Below, one piece after another: positions 1-8,321 of a stretch of DNA of 64,000 bases; positions within the stretch are counted from its first letter, which is position 1; every line of letters begins with the position of its first letter. The translations under genes and the position numbers were made by a program. The stretch is from contig LFMX01000003.1 in assembly GCA_001184405.1 (NCBI GenBank), forward strand, positions 1 through 64,000, in the 5' to 3' direction. The notes below the pieces were generated by a model. That model ran no database searches and had not been told where the DNA came from. It worked only from the letters and a program-made list of their open reading frames with translations. The DNA is from Candidatus Burkholderia humilis (lineage in GTDB: Bacteria; Pseudomonadota; Gammaproteobacteria; Burkholderiales; Burkholderiaceae).

Positions 1-338
1 CGAATTTTTCGACGTCGTCTTCGATGCCACCCGCAACGCGCGCGCGATGGAACGCGGCTTCGAGTTCATCGCGCATGGCGGCAAGTACGTGCTGGTATCG
101 ATCGTGCCAGACCGCATTTCCTTCGCCGATCCCGAATTCCACAAGCGCGAGGCAACGCTGATCGCGAGTCGCAGCGACGCCAGAAGACTTCGAGACCGTG
201 CTCGCCGCCATGCGCGCAGGCGATGTGCCGACCGATGTGCTGAACACGCATCGCCTGACGCTCGGCGATGTGCCCGAGCGCTTCTCGTCGTTGCTCGATC
301 CGAACGCAGGCGTGGTGAAGGCGATCGTCGAGTGCTGA
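1..338 (+). pseudogene. Zinc-type alcohol dehydrogenase, C-terminal part, frameshifted, cut by window edge
   Basis: Frame 2 from the left edge reads the end of a medium-chain (GroES/Rossmann) alcohol dehydrogenase: FDATRNARAMERGFEF, then GGKYVLVSIVP. Near 180 the frame must shift by one base to continue into EDFETVLAAMRAG and end at the TGA at 336-338. In the first frame the reading runs on as an arginine-rich shadow. The N-terminal catalytic half lies outside the window. The Rossmann region has Arg where Gly is usual in 'DATGNA'. Probably a sugar-alcohol or L-galactonate-type dehydrogenase, but the substrate cannot be told from this fragment. Confidence 0.7.
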
Positions 339-343
339 GGATT

Positions 344-730
344 CAATCGGGCCACGCGCGCAAGTAGCGCGTCGTGCCACGGCTCGGCGTTCTTGCACCA
401 CAACTCGTAGGACGGCGGAAAAATGCCGGTTTCATCGAAGATGCCGGTCGGCACTTCAATCTCGTCGACGCCATCGAACGCGAGGAAAATCGGCGATCCA
501 CAGACCTGGCAGTGATGCCGCTTGCCCGTCGCCGAACTGTCCCACGCGATCGTATCGCCGGAAATCTGCACCGCGTCGCACTCGAAAATCGCATAGACGT
601 CGAACGGCGCGCCGTGGATGCGCCGGCACGTCATGCAGTGACACAGGTTGACTTCCTTCGGCGCGGCCATCGCACGCACCTGCACCGTGCCGCAGGCGCA
701 GCGGCCTTCGTGAATCGGCTGTGGGTTCAT
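344..730 (-). CDS. GFA-domain (glutathione-dependent formaldehyde-activating-like) protein
   Basis: From the ATG at 730 the frame reads a complete GFA/CENP-V fold protein of about 129 residues. It has the zinc ligand clusters RCACGTV, LCHCMTCRRIHG and HHCQVCGSP, and ends near WHDALLARVARL. These cysteine sets bind two zinc ions in the family; most members have no proven substrate. No stop follows the conserved end: the frame stays open through the antisense of the neighbouring dehydrogenase to the window edge. A TGA lies one base out of frame at the expected end, so a small indel has probably removed the natural stop. Convergent with the dehydrogenase. Confidence 0.7.
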
Positions 731-859
731 GCGTCTGTCTCCTTCGATCAGCTTCGGACTTCGCGACGGATCAAGCCAAACGGCTTTTTGCATGCGAAAT
801 GCAAGAAGCGCCCGAGTTCGTCGGGCGCTTTCGCGTGATGCGGCGTGCTTCACACGCGC

Positions 860-1217
860 TCAGCGCACGAAGTATCCACGGTTTTGCATGCATTCGCTGT
901 ACGCGCGCCAGTAGCGCACCATCGGCGGTTCCGGAGGCGGCAGCGGCGGCATCTTCATGTCACCGCCCAGAATGGCGTCCGATGCGCCTGATGCCATTGC
1001 AGGCATGGCGGGCATCGCGCCCGAAGCGCCGCCAGCCACTCGCGCGCCATGACGACCTTGGTCGTCTGATGGCGTACGCATAGCAGGCGGCGTTGTCGAC
1101 GGACTGCTGCGCCGAGCTCTGACTGCGGCCGGGCAAGGTGAGCGGCGGCTGCGCGAACGCTGCGCCACAGGCGACGAGCAAGGCGAGTCCCGCGTAAGTG
1201 GAATGTCTCTTAGGCAT
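860..1217 (-). pseudogene. Small exported protein, frameshifted
   Basis: The ATG at 1217 opens a clear signal peptide (MPKRHSTYAGLALLVACG, AAFAQ) and a short mature N-terminus reading SVDNAACYAYA. Near 1075 the frame is lost and the tail is found in another frame: MKMPPLPPPEPPMVRYW, then AYSECMQNRGYFVR and a stop at 860. The tail resembles small glycine-zipper or proline-rich secreted proteins of Burkholderia, recalled without a search. Function unknown. Confidence 0.5.
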
Positions 1218-1437
1218 GCTGTTCCCCGATGCGGTGTTTTTAGTCGTTGCAGCCCGTCGCCTCGCCCGAACTGAACTGAACTGAACAGCGAGCGTGCGAC
1301 AGGCGGCACGAGTCTGCGCCGGGCTTGCTGTAAGCATACCGTGACCGCGAAACAGTCCACGCCAGAAGCACCGGCATCATCCGCCAATTTTCAGACGATG
1401 ATCGCGCCGGATGCACCAGACGCACTCAGCCGCCGCA

Positions 1438-2088
1438 TCAGAACTTCATGCCGACGCCAAGCCCGATCACCCACGGATCGATCTTCAGCGAGCCGAGATC
1501 CGTCCCGCCCGCGGATGCGCTCGTGCGCATCCAGATCTTCTTCACATCCACGTTGACGAAGAGGTTATTGGCCACCTGCACATCGACGCTCGCCTGCAAC
1601 GCCGGGCCGAAGCTGCTGCGCTTGATCGAAACGGGCGTATCGCCGGCTTTCAGCTTGTCGTTATAAAAGTACGTGTAGTTGACGCTCGCGCCCGCGTACG
1701 GCCGCACGCGTCCCGCATGATTGAAGTGATATTGCAGCAGCAAGGTCGGCGGCAACACATTCACGCCGCCCAATCCGCCGATATTCGACGTCACCTGATG
1801 CCGCGACGTGCCCAGAATCAGCTCCACGCCGATGTCATCGCGGATCATGTAGGTGAAATCGAGTTCCGGCACGATCGCGTTATTCACGTCGACGCGCAGC
1901 GTGCCGAGCGCTCCGCCCGCCGATGCCTGCGGCTCGATGCTGATCGCCCGCAGCCGCACGAGCCAATCGTTCGCATAAATGCCGCCGCTTGACGTCGAGC
2001 GCGCCGAAGCACTGTCATCCGCTGCGTGCGCCGCGCCCGCGAACAGCGCTGCGCAGGCCAAAACCATCACTCCGAGAGACTTTTTCAT
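1438..2088 (-). CDS. ompW: OmpW-family outer membrane protein
   Basis: Intact 216-residue protein. It starts with a signal peptide (MKKSLGVMVLACAALFAGAA, cleavage after AHA). Alternating beta strands follow, and it ends in the typical outer-membrane aromatic C-terminus (GLGVGMKF). Family features seen: the early 'NDWLVRLRAISIEP' strand, 'PPTLLLQYHF' and the final 'DPWVIGLGVGMKF'. OmpW forms an eight-stranded barrel for small hydrophobic compounds and responds to stress and envelope conditions. It stands alone, with no operon partner. One of the undamaged genes here. Confidence 0.93.
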   Translation of the reverse strand: MKKSLGVMVLACAALFAGAAHAADDSASARSTSSGGIYANDWLVRLRAISIEPQASAGGALGTLRVDVNNAIVPELDFTYMIRDDIGVELILGTSRHQVTSNIGGLGGVNVLPPTLLLQYHFNHAGRVRPYAGASVNYTYFYNDKLKAGDTPVSIKRSSFGPALQASVDVQVANNLFVNVDVKKIWMRTSASAGGTDLGSLKIDPWVIGLGVGMKF

Positions 2089-2274
2089 TGTTTTATTCCA
2101 GCGTTGAAAGCTGAAATTTTCCCGGCGTCAGCCACACGCGAAGTTGATGCGGATCAACCGCGCGCGCGACGTGCGGAAGCGCCACGCACTCGCTTGCGAT
2201 CGGACAAGCTACGGCGCTATCGGGTCCGCATATTGCTGAAAAAGGAGTAAAGCGCAGAACAATGGGAGGACGAG

Positions 2275-2540
2275 ATGAGACCCACAATCAGCGTATTGAC
2301 GCGTGCAGCGAGTGTGTTACTAGGCGGCACGCTGGCGGTCGTCGCGAGCGCGCAGCAGCCGAACAAGCTCGAATATGACAGCACGCCCGCGTATCAGGAG
2401 CACAACACGACGCCGCCGGCGCAAGCGGCGCGTTGAACACGAAGCCCGGCAAGCAATCGGCGGGCAAGCAGCCTGCGCCAGACCGGCCGAACGGACTCGG
2501 CATGGATGCGGGCGCGGCCAGCATGGGCACGAAGAAATAG
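2275..2540 (+). pseudogene. Small exported protein, frameshifted
   Basis: A strong ribosome site (GGGAGGACGAG) precedes the ATG at 2275. The first frame gives a signal peptide ending VVASAQQ and stops at 2434-2436. Shifting one base there continues as LNTKPGKQSAGKQ, then GLGMDAGAASMGTKK, to a TAG at 2538-2540. The continuous sense across the shift suggests an originally single protein of about 87 residues, rich in Pro, Lys and Ala. No family recognised. It could also be a genuine 53-residue secreted peptide ending at the first stop. Confidence 0.45.
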
Positions 2541-2548
2541 CCTTGTTT

Positions 2549-3036
2549 TCAGGCTGATTTGTCGGGCCAGAGCCACGTCGAATAGCGCGTGGACTGCTTG
2601 GCTTCGTTCGATACGGACACATGCGCCGGTGCCGCGTTCTTCGCGGCTTCGGGCAGATCATCGGCGAACCATTCGACTTCGCGGCGGCGCTCTTCGACAT
2701 ACGCGTTCCAGCCGCGCGCGTTGTTATCGAAGAGATCGTGCTTGACAGTGTTGGCGAGCATCGGACGATTCAACTCGGCATCGAGCAGCGATTTCGGCCA
2801 CACGAAAAATGCGCCCGTCGTGCGACGGATGAACTCACGCGGCGTCATGTTTCATCGATGAAACCGAGCAGCGTGAAGCCCGCGCGCGCGTCGTTGCCAC
2901 GCACGGCCGCGCCGATGCTCGCGTATTCGTCAGCGCATTAGCTCAGGCAAAAGACCGTCTCCAGCACATCGCGCAGATGCAGCAGCAATGCGCGTCGTTC
3001 GTAGGGATCCTTCACGGCTGCGTCCTGTTTCGTCAT
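2549..3036 (-). pseudogene. Conserved hypothetical protein with two frameshifts
   Basis: Its ATG (3034-3036) overlaps the TGA of the extensin-like gene upstream, so the two were translationally coupled. The N-terminal part (KDPYERRALLLHLRDVLETV) stops at 'CLS'. A shifted frame continues CADEYASIGAAVRGN up to 'GFIDET' and stops again. The C-terminal 99 residues are then open from 2848 (MTPREFIRRTTGAFFVWPKS to the stop at 2549). The pieces line up as one protein of about 160 residues. I recognise it only as a conserved Burkholderia protein of unknown function. Confidence 0.6.
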
Positions 3037-3812
3037 TCGCTCTCTTCCGGGATTTCATTGATAGGTGACGCATCCATTCTAACGAACCGTTCATCGGCGA
3101 TGCTGTACGGACCCATATCGACGTGAAAGTGCGTCTTGTGCAGCGCGCTGTAGTCGGGGCCGAGTGTCGTGTCGAAGGCGTAGTAACACGCGCCTTCATG
3201 AACGCGTTGCAGAAACGATGCGTCTTGCGTGGCTTCATCGTTCCAGCGCGCGAGCGTGATACGCCTGCCGTTCGCAAGCACGAAGCCCGTCAGGTCGATG
3301 GCGCTCGCGCTCGCATGCTGACTCAGCGCCGTGTCCTGTTGATGATTCACGTTGCGGCATGCATAACTCCCGACATGCTCGATGCGCGTCACACGCTCGC
3401 TGAATATCTCGAGCGCCGCCGATTGCAGATAACGATGCTCGAAATCTGCGATGCCCAATGCAAGCGGACACATCGCAAGAAAGGGTGAACTGAAGCGTGT
3501 GTCATCGGCTTGCGTGATGCGCACGACATCGTTCAGTGCGCAGCCGCCTGCGCCGACGGAATCGGCCATCGGTTTATACACGAGGCCGGATTCCGCGAGC
3601 GCGGCTTCGCAAAGCTGTGGATCATGCATCGTGCGCCAGCGCTTGTACACGGTGAACGGCCCTTGCGGCGCGCGCACGTCATACGGTGCAAAGGGATCAT
3701 AGCGCTCGGGCACATCGATACGACGCGAGTACACGCCATACGCGATCACGCCGATCAGCGTGAACAGCAACAGCCACGCAATGATTCGCCCGGTCACACT
3801 CGCGCTCCGCAT
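3033..3812 (-). CDS. Extensin-like (Extensin_C) family protein
   Basis: Intact 259-residue protein with one N-terminal membrane anchor (IIAWLLLFTLIGVIAYGVY). Its C-terminal domain belongs to the extensin-like group: CALNDVVRI, CPLALGIADFEH, GSYACRN, SQHASASAIDLTGF and KTHFHVDMG. The His/Asp pattern (SQHASASAIDLTGF, then HFHVD) resembles the LAS metallopeptidase fold, so a cell-wall peptidase role is plausible but unproven. Its stop overlaps the start of the downstream damaged gene (ATGA), indicating a two-gene operon. Confidence 0.85.
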   Translation of the reverse strand: MRSASVTGRIIAWLLLFTLIGVIAYGVYSRRIDVPERYDPFAPYDVRAPQGPFTVYKRWRTMHDPQLCEAALAESGLVYKPMADSVGAGGCALNDVVRITQADDTRFSSPFLAMCPLALGIADFEHRYLQSAALEIFSERVTRIEHVGSYACRNVNHQQDTALSQHASASAIDLTGFVLANGRRITLARWNDEATQDASFLQRVHEGACYYAFDTTLGPDYSALHKTHFHVDMGPYSIADERFVRMDASPINEIPEESE

Positions 3813-3854
3813 CGTTCAGATGACGGCGCAACGAGCACGTCATGTGCCACCGGG

Positions 3855-4889
3855 TCAGGAATGGTCCGCGCTCGCCTGCACGCGCTCGGCGAGTTTGGCG
3901 TCGTAACTGGAGTGGATATGCGTGCGCTTCTTGTCGGGATACGCATACGAAAACGCCTTGCGCAGCGCAAGCGATGCTTCATGAAAGCCCGACAAAATGA
4001 GCTTCTGCTTGTTCGGATAGTTGGCGATATCGCCGACCGCGAAGATGCCCGGCCGCGACGATTCGTAATTCGACGTATCCACTTCGATGCGTCCGCCGCG
4101 CACATCGAGGTCCCACGTCGCGATCGGCCCGAGATCCGCGACGAGCCCGTACAGCACGATGACCTTATCTGCCGCGATGTCCGTCGTGCCGTCGATCTGC
4201 TTGATGCGCAGGGTGTGCAGCGCGTTGTCGTGGGCATCGAGCGAATCGATGATGCCCATGACGAAACGCATTTCGCCTGCTTCGACGGCGCATTTCATCG
4301 CTGCGACGGAATTCGCGTCCGCCGAGAAGCCCGCTCGCCGATGCACGAGCGTGAGCGTCTTCGCGACGTTCTTCAGCGCGAGCGCCCAGTCGAGCGCGGA
4401 ATTGCCGCCACCAGCGATGACGATGTCGCGGCCTTCGAATTCGGCGAGACGCGTGACACTGTAGTGCACTGCGTTGCCTTCGAGCGCGGCGGCTTCGGGC
4501 ACTTGCAAACGTTGCGGCACGAACGAGCCATTGCCCGCTGCGATGAGGATGGCGGCGATATCGAAGGTCATGCCTTGCTCGGTGATGACCGTCCAGCGGT
4601 GGTCGTCGCGTTGTTCGACTTTGCTGACGCGTTGGCTGAGGTGGATGGGCACATCGAACGGACGGATTTGCTCCATCAGGCGATCGACGAGTTCTCGCGC
4701 GGTGCACGAGGGGATCGCGGGGATATCGTAGATCGGCTTGTCGGGATAGAGCTCGATGCATTGTCCGCCGATGCGGTCGAGGCTATCGACGATTTGGCAC
4801 ATGAGGCCGATGACGTTGGCTTCGAATGCGGCGAAGAGGCCGACCGGGCCGGCGCCGATGATGAGTATGTCCGTTTTGATTGCTTCCAT
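3855..4889 (-). CDS. Ferredoxin--NADP reductase, thioredoxin-reductase-like type
   Basis: Intact FAD/NAD(P)-dependent oxidoreductase, 344 residues from the ATG at 4889 (MEAIKTDILIIGAGPVGLFA). The frame is open 15 codons further upstream, but the family begins here. Seen: FAD GxGxxG (GAGPVG), the NADPH-binding GGGNSALDWA, 'VHRRAGFSAD' and the C-terminal FAD motif GIFAVGDIANYPNKQKLI. It lacks the CxxC of thioredoxin reductase, as expected for this FNR class. It passes electrons between NADPH and ferredoxin or flavodoxin. The long inverted repeat at 5048-5164 sits directly upstream. Confidence 0.92.
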   Translation of the reverse strand: MEAIKTDILIIGAGPVGLFAAFEANVIGLMCQIVDSLDRIGGQCIELYPDKPIYDIPAIPSCTARELVDRLMEQIRPFDVPIHLSQRVSKVEQRDDHRWTVITEQGMTFDIAAILIAAGNGSFVPQRLQVPEAAALEGNAVHYSVTRLAEFEGRDIVIAGGGNSALDWALALKNVAKTLTLVHRRAGFSADANSVAAMKCAVEAGEMRFVMGIIDSLDAHDNALHTLRIKQIDGTTDIAADKVIVLYGLVADLGPIATWDLDVRGGRIEVDTSNYESSRPGIFAVGDIANYPNKQKLILSGFHEASLALRKAFSYAYPDKKRTHIHSSYDAKLAERVQASADHS

Positions 4890-5047
4890 TTTCGTGCATT
4901 TGGTTAGTCTGCGCGCTTCGCGGTTTTGCAGCATTCATCGGGCCACGATACAGACAACTGTTTTTTCGGGCAATGATGTCCCTTTTTGTTGCACGGCGAT
5001 TGGTCGGTTTTTTAAGCTGCGCTTGGGCTTTAGGGTTTTCTTCTTCT

Positions 5048-5164
5048 TTTTTTCGTGCAAAGCGCTTCTCTTGTCTTGGGGGTTTTTTCAGTAGCCGCCT
5101 CCCCGACGGGGAGGCGGCTACTGAAAAAACCCCCAAGACAAGAGAAGCGCTTTGCACGAAAAAA
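5048..5164. repeat. Perfect 58-bp inverted repeat with a one-base centre
   Basis: Arms 5048-5105 and 5107-5164 are exact reverse complements around A5106. The core is a GC-rich stem (CGCCTCCCCG) flanked by T6/A6 tracts, then CAAGACAAGAGAAGCGC and another T6/A6 tract at the ends. It lies between the 3' end of the oxidase-operon cytochrome gene (stop at 5166) and the start of the FNR gene (4889), both minus strand. The inner part would work as a bidirectional rho-independent terminator. The length and perfection are unusual. An assembly fold-back artefact is the main alternative. Confidence 0.9.
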
Positions 5165-5165
5165 C

Positions 5166-5966
5166 TCAACGAGAAGAAGCAGAAGAAGAACCCAACTCCC
5201 GTGCATAGTACGAAGCAGCCGCTTCGATCTCCTCATCGCTCACACCACCATCGATATCATTAGTCCGCGTGCCTGCACGGAAAGCGATAAGTTGCGCCCG
5301 CGTATAAGCCGCCGGCAGCCCATCAAGCCAAGGACTGCCGGCCTTCTGATCAATTCCCCCATGAGGAGCCGCACACGGCGACACATTCCGCATCGGCGCA
5401 CCATGCGCCACGATAGACGGCGCCAAAGAAGCGCTCACCTTGCGCTGGGCCGGCGGCCTCGGCAAGCTCGCATAGTAAGCCGCAAGATCCCGCATATCCT
5501 GATCGCTGAGATTCACGGCCATCGGCAACATGACGGCATTCATCCGCGCGCCCGACTGAAAATCGATCAATTGCTTGTAAATAACCGATGCATACTGCCA
5601 CGCAAGATTCGGCGAATTCGCTTCGCTCATGCCGCGCTCGCCATGACACATCGTGCATCGCAAGGCGAGTGTCGCGCCACGTCCGACGGAATTGGCCGTG
5701 GCGTTCGCGAGCAGTTGCGGCGTGACTTCGACATGCGAAAGTTTCACCTTGGGCTCAACGGTCGTATCCTGCCCCGCGTACCAGCTACGCGGCGCACCCG
5801 CCGCGCTGCAGATGGCGTTCCAGATGCCAGTGAACTGCGCATCGCGCTGAGCGAATGGCAGCCACACGAAACCAATCAGCGCCGATACCGCCGCGATCCC
5901 GATCGTCCCCAGTACGTTGACCGTGAACCAGCGATTGCGAAATGTGAAGAGGCGTTCGTCGCTCAT
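5166..5966 (-). CDS. Diheme-type cytochrome c of ba3 oxidase operon, second heme site lost
   Basis: 266 residues from the ATG at 5966, which overlaps the stop of the 46-residue protein upstream (ATGA). An N-terminal membrane anchor (VNVLGTIGIAAVSALIGFVW) is followed by two cytochrome c domains. The first heme motif is intact (CTMCH). At the second site the sequence is CAAPH, so the second heme cysteine is gone. Family members feed electrons to the oxidase. The reading frame is open throughout, but only one heme should be attached covalently. Last gene of the operon, ending next to the long inverted repeat. Confidence 0.8.
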   Translation of the reverse strand: MSDERLFTFRNRWFTVNVLGTIGIAAVSALIGFVWLPFAQRDAQFTGIWNAICSAAGAPRSWYAGQDTTVEPKVKLSHVEVTPQLLANATANSVGRGATLALRCTMCHGERGMSEANSPNLAWQYASVIYKQLIDFQSGARMNAVMLPMAVNLSDQDMRDLAAYYASLPRPPAQRKVSASLAPSIVAHGAPMRNVSPCAAPHGGIDQKAGSPWLDGLPAAYTRAQLIAFRAGTRTNDIDGGVSDEEIEAAASYYARELGSSSASSR

Positions 5967-6103
5967 CGCTGCGCTCCGATAGGAACCGCGGGAACGGAGG
6001 TATCGCCGCCACGCGAGACGAGTTGCGCAATCGGATAACCGTAGTTGACGAGCGTCAGGCCGATCATCAGCACGAGCCACAACGCGAAACTGTTCAACGC
6101 CAC
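5963..6103 (-). CDS. Small single-span protein of the ba3 oxidase operon
   Basis: 46 residues from a GTG at 6103: VALNSFALWLVLMIGLTLV, then NYGYPIAQLVSRGGDTS. One membrane helix. It begins 16 bases after the oxidase subunit I stop, and its stop overlaps the cytochrome c start, so it sits tightly in the operon. Probably an accessory subunit (CcoQ/CoxIIa-like in size and position). No catalytic motif is expected or seen. Confidence 0.6.
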   Translation of the reverse strand: MALNSFALWLVLMIGLTLVNYGYPIAQLVSRGGDTSVPAVPIGAQR

Positions 6104-6118
6104 CGGAATGGTGCGTGG

Positions 6119-7589
6119 TTAGTGGATCGCGCGGCTGAAGCGGAATTCTTCGGGCGCGACTTGCGGCGCGCGATGTCCGCCGATCAGCACCGCAAAGAAC
6201 AGCACCGCCGAAATCACGAGAATCAGCCCGCCGAGCACCAAGATCACGACCGACAAGGCTTGCGCGGCGATCGCCAGATCGTTGTAGTCGTAGAACGCCA
6301 TGCGTCGCGGCATGCCGAGTATGCCGACGAAATGCCACGGAAACGTCAGCACGATCATGCCGATGAACCACAGCCACAACTGCCAGCGCACCAGCTTGAG
6401 ATTCATCAGCGCGCGGCCCGTCAGATGCGGCCACAAATCGTAGGCGATCGCGAAATACATGATAACGATCGCGCCGCCGAAGATCAGATGAAAATGGCCC
6501 GTCACCCATTGCGTGTTGTGCACGGTCGAATCGAACTGATAACTCATGTTGATGAGACCGCCCGCGCCGCCGAAACCCAGCATGACGAAGGAGAACGCAA
6601 CCGCAAGCATCATCCGATTGGACCAGGGCAGCGCCTTGATCCAGCCGAACGCGCCCTTGCCGCCGCGCAGCCGCGCCGCGATTTCCACCGATGCGCAGAT
6701 CGTGAACACGGGTCAGCAAGGTCGGCACCGCGACCAGCGCCGTGAACACCGAATGCATGAACTTGAAGCCCGAGCCGACTTGCGGATCGGCGAACAAATG
6801 GTGAATGCCGATGGGCATCGACACCACGAGAAACAGGATGAACGAGATGTACGCCATCGCATCGCTATAGAGACGGCCGCCGATCGCGCGCGGAATGATC
6901 GTGTAATACGCGATATACGCGGGCATCAGCCAGAAGTAGACGATCGGCAGTGTCCATGAGAAGAAGACGCGCGCGAGACCGGCATCGATCGTGCTCTTGA
7001 AGCCAAGCGCGACCGGCAAAATCAGAAACAGCACTTCGATGGCCGCGCCCACCGCCGTCCAGCCCCAAAAGTACGCGCCGGCTACGGTCGCGAACATCGC
7101 CAAGGGAACCGGCTTGCCGCGGTTTTCACACTTCCACGAAGCGAGATTCACCGACATCAGCGCAACCCACACCCACGAACCGACCACCACCAGCACCACG
7201 CCGATATAGAAGAACGCGTTGGCGATCATCGGCGGATAGAAGGTGTAAAGCACGGAGGCGAGTCCCATCGCGACCGGCGTTTCCGCGCACACCGCGCCGA
7301 TGGCGACGAGCCACCAGCCCGCCCACGCCCAGCGCAAGCCGACGAGCGGCCGCTTCAACGCAAGCTCGCTGACCGCATAGCCGAAACCCATTGCGATCAA
7401 GGTGGGAAACGCGTAACCCATCACGGTGCCGTGCGCCGTCACCGGGCGATAGTAAAGCTCCGGATTCTGCAGCCACGGATGCAGCGGGCTGCGCACCAGC
7501 ATCTGCCACGCGCCGCGCAAGAGCGCGACACCGAAGGCGATGAACGCCAGCCAGAAATGCGCGAGAACGAGGCGCTTGCTATTGAACAC
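6119..7589 (-). pseudogene. ba3-type cytochrome c oxidase subunit I, frameshifted, active-site His missing
   Basis: Starts with GTG at 7589, overlapping the subunit II stop by 11 bases. The multi-helix heme-copper oxidase core is clear: RPVTAHGTVMGYAF (heme ligand His), YFWLMPAYIAYYTIIPRAI, GIHHLFADP (CuB pair) and VTGHFHLIFGG. One extra C near 6710 shifts the frame after VAVPTLLT. The correct continuation (VFTICASVEIAARL) is in another frame and ends at 6119, while the original frame runs on into the downstream cytochrome gene. At about 6946 the sequence reads SWTLPIVYFW, where ba3 oxidases carry a CuB histidine just before IVYFW. Both lesions should abolish oxygen reduction. Confidence 0.88.
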
Positions 7590-8145
7590 AGGACAGTCTC
7601 CGCGAATCGGCCGGCAGCTTGTCGGCCATCTGCATGAACTCGGCGCGATCGATCACCTTCACGTGTGCCCACATGTTCTGATGCCCGGTGCCGCAGTATT
7701 CGTGGCACGGCATCGTGTGGTCGCCGGGTCGGTCGAAGGTCGTCTTGAAGGTCAATACATAACCGGGTTCGAGCATCGAATTGATGTTGGTATCGGTAAT
7801 CAGAAAGCCGTGCACGACATCCGAACTCGTCGCGCGGAACGTGATCGGCACGCCCGCCGGCACGACCAGACATTGCGGCGTGAACGAATACTGCTGCGCG
7901 ACGATACGCACCGTCACCGAGCCGTCGCTTTACGGCGCGCTGCCCAGATTGCTCTCGATGAATTCGCCCAATACGTGCAGCGTTTCCTGGCGAACGGTCT
8001 CGACGCGCGAGGGCGGCATCATCGCCCAGTGCAGGCCGGTGTAGACCGTCATCGCCACGAGAATGGCGACGATGATGAGCACGACGATCGCCCAGCGTTT
8101 CTCGACGCGTTCGGCGACCTCATGCGAACCTGGATTGATTGCCAT
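7579..8145 (-). pseudogene. ba3-type cytochrome c oxidase subunit II with in-frame stop
   Basis: The first 71 residues (start 8145) carry the single membrane anchor (WAIVVLIIVAILVAMTVYTG) and end ...ESNLGSAP at a TAA (7930-7932). The same frame continues without a shift as SDGSVTVRIVAQQYSFTP to the CuA site CHEYCGTGHQNMW, which has the Cys, Cys, His and Met ligands, and stops at 7579. A single base change can explain the stop, so this is a nonsense pseudogene rather than an indel. The soluble half could only be made by reinitiation and would lack the membrane anchor. Confidence 0.88.
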
Positions 8146-8164
8146 TGACGATTGCCTCGATGAA

Positions 8165-8311
8165 TTACTGAATCACGCCGCGAGGCAGGAACACGGCGAA
8201 GTAAAAAATGAACCAGATGCCGATGACGATCGCCGCGAGCGCGATCGCGCCGCCGGGGCCGCTATGGACGATCTCGTCGAGCTTCGCGTCTTCGTTGGAG
8301 TCTTCGTTCAT
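8165..8311 (-). CDS. Small membrane protein of ba3 oxidase operon (CoxIIa-like)
   Basis: 48 residues from the ATG at 8311: an acidic N-terminus (MNEDSNEDAKLDEIVHSGP), then one helix (AIALAAIVIGIWFIFYFAVF) ending LPRGVIQ. It lies between the triheme cytochrome and subunit II genes with short gaps. Position and size match the small subunit (subunit 2A) of ba3 oxidases. Intact. Confidence 0.7.
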   Translation of the reverse strand: MNEDSNEDAKLDEIVHSGPGGAIALAAIVIGIWFIFYFAVFLPRGVIQ

Positions 8312-8321
8312 GGTGACGTCT

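Noticed and set aside
3510-4907. Long plus-strand open frame (465 codons) opposite the FNR gene
   Set aside because: Arg/His/Asp-rich antisense reading typical of GC-rich DNA; the minus strand holds a perfect oxidoreductase.
5048-5164. The long hairpin as an IS end or a CRISPR-like repeat
   Set aside because: Only one copy is seen, with no transposase and no spacer pattern. The GC stem and T/A tracts fit a terminator core better, so it is reported only as an unusual inverted repeat.
5166-7589. An 807-codon frame as a natural fusion of oxidase subunit I and cytochrome c
   Set aside because: The middle third is out-of-frame nonsense created by one extra C near 6710. The true subunit I end and a separate 46-residue gene are in the other frame.
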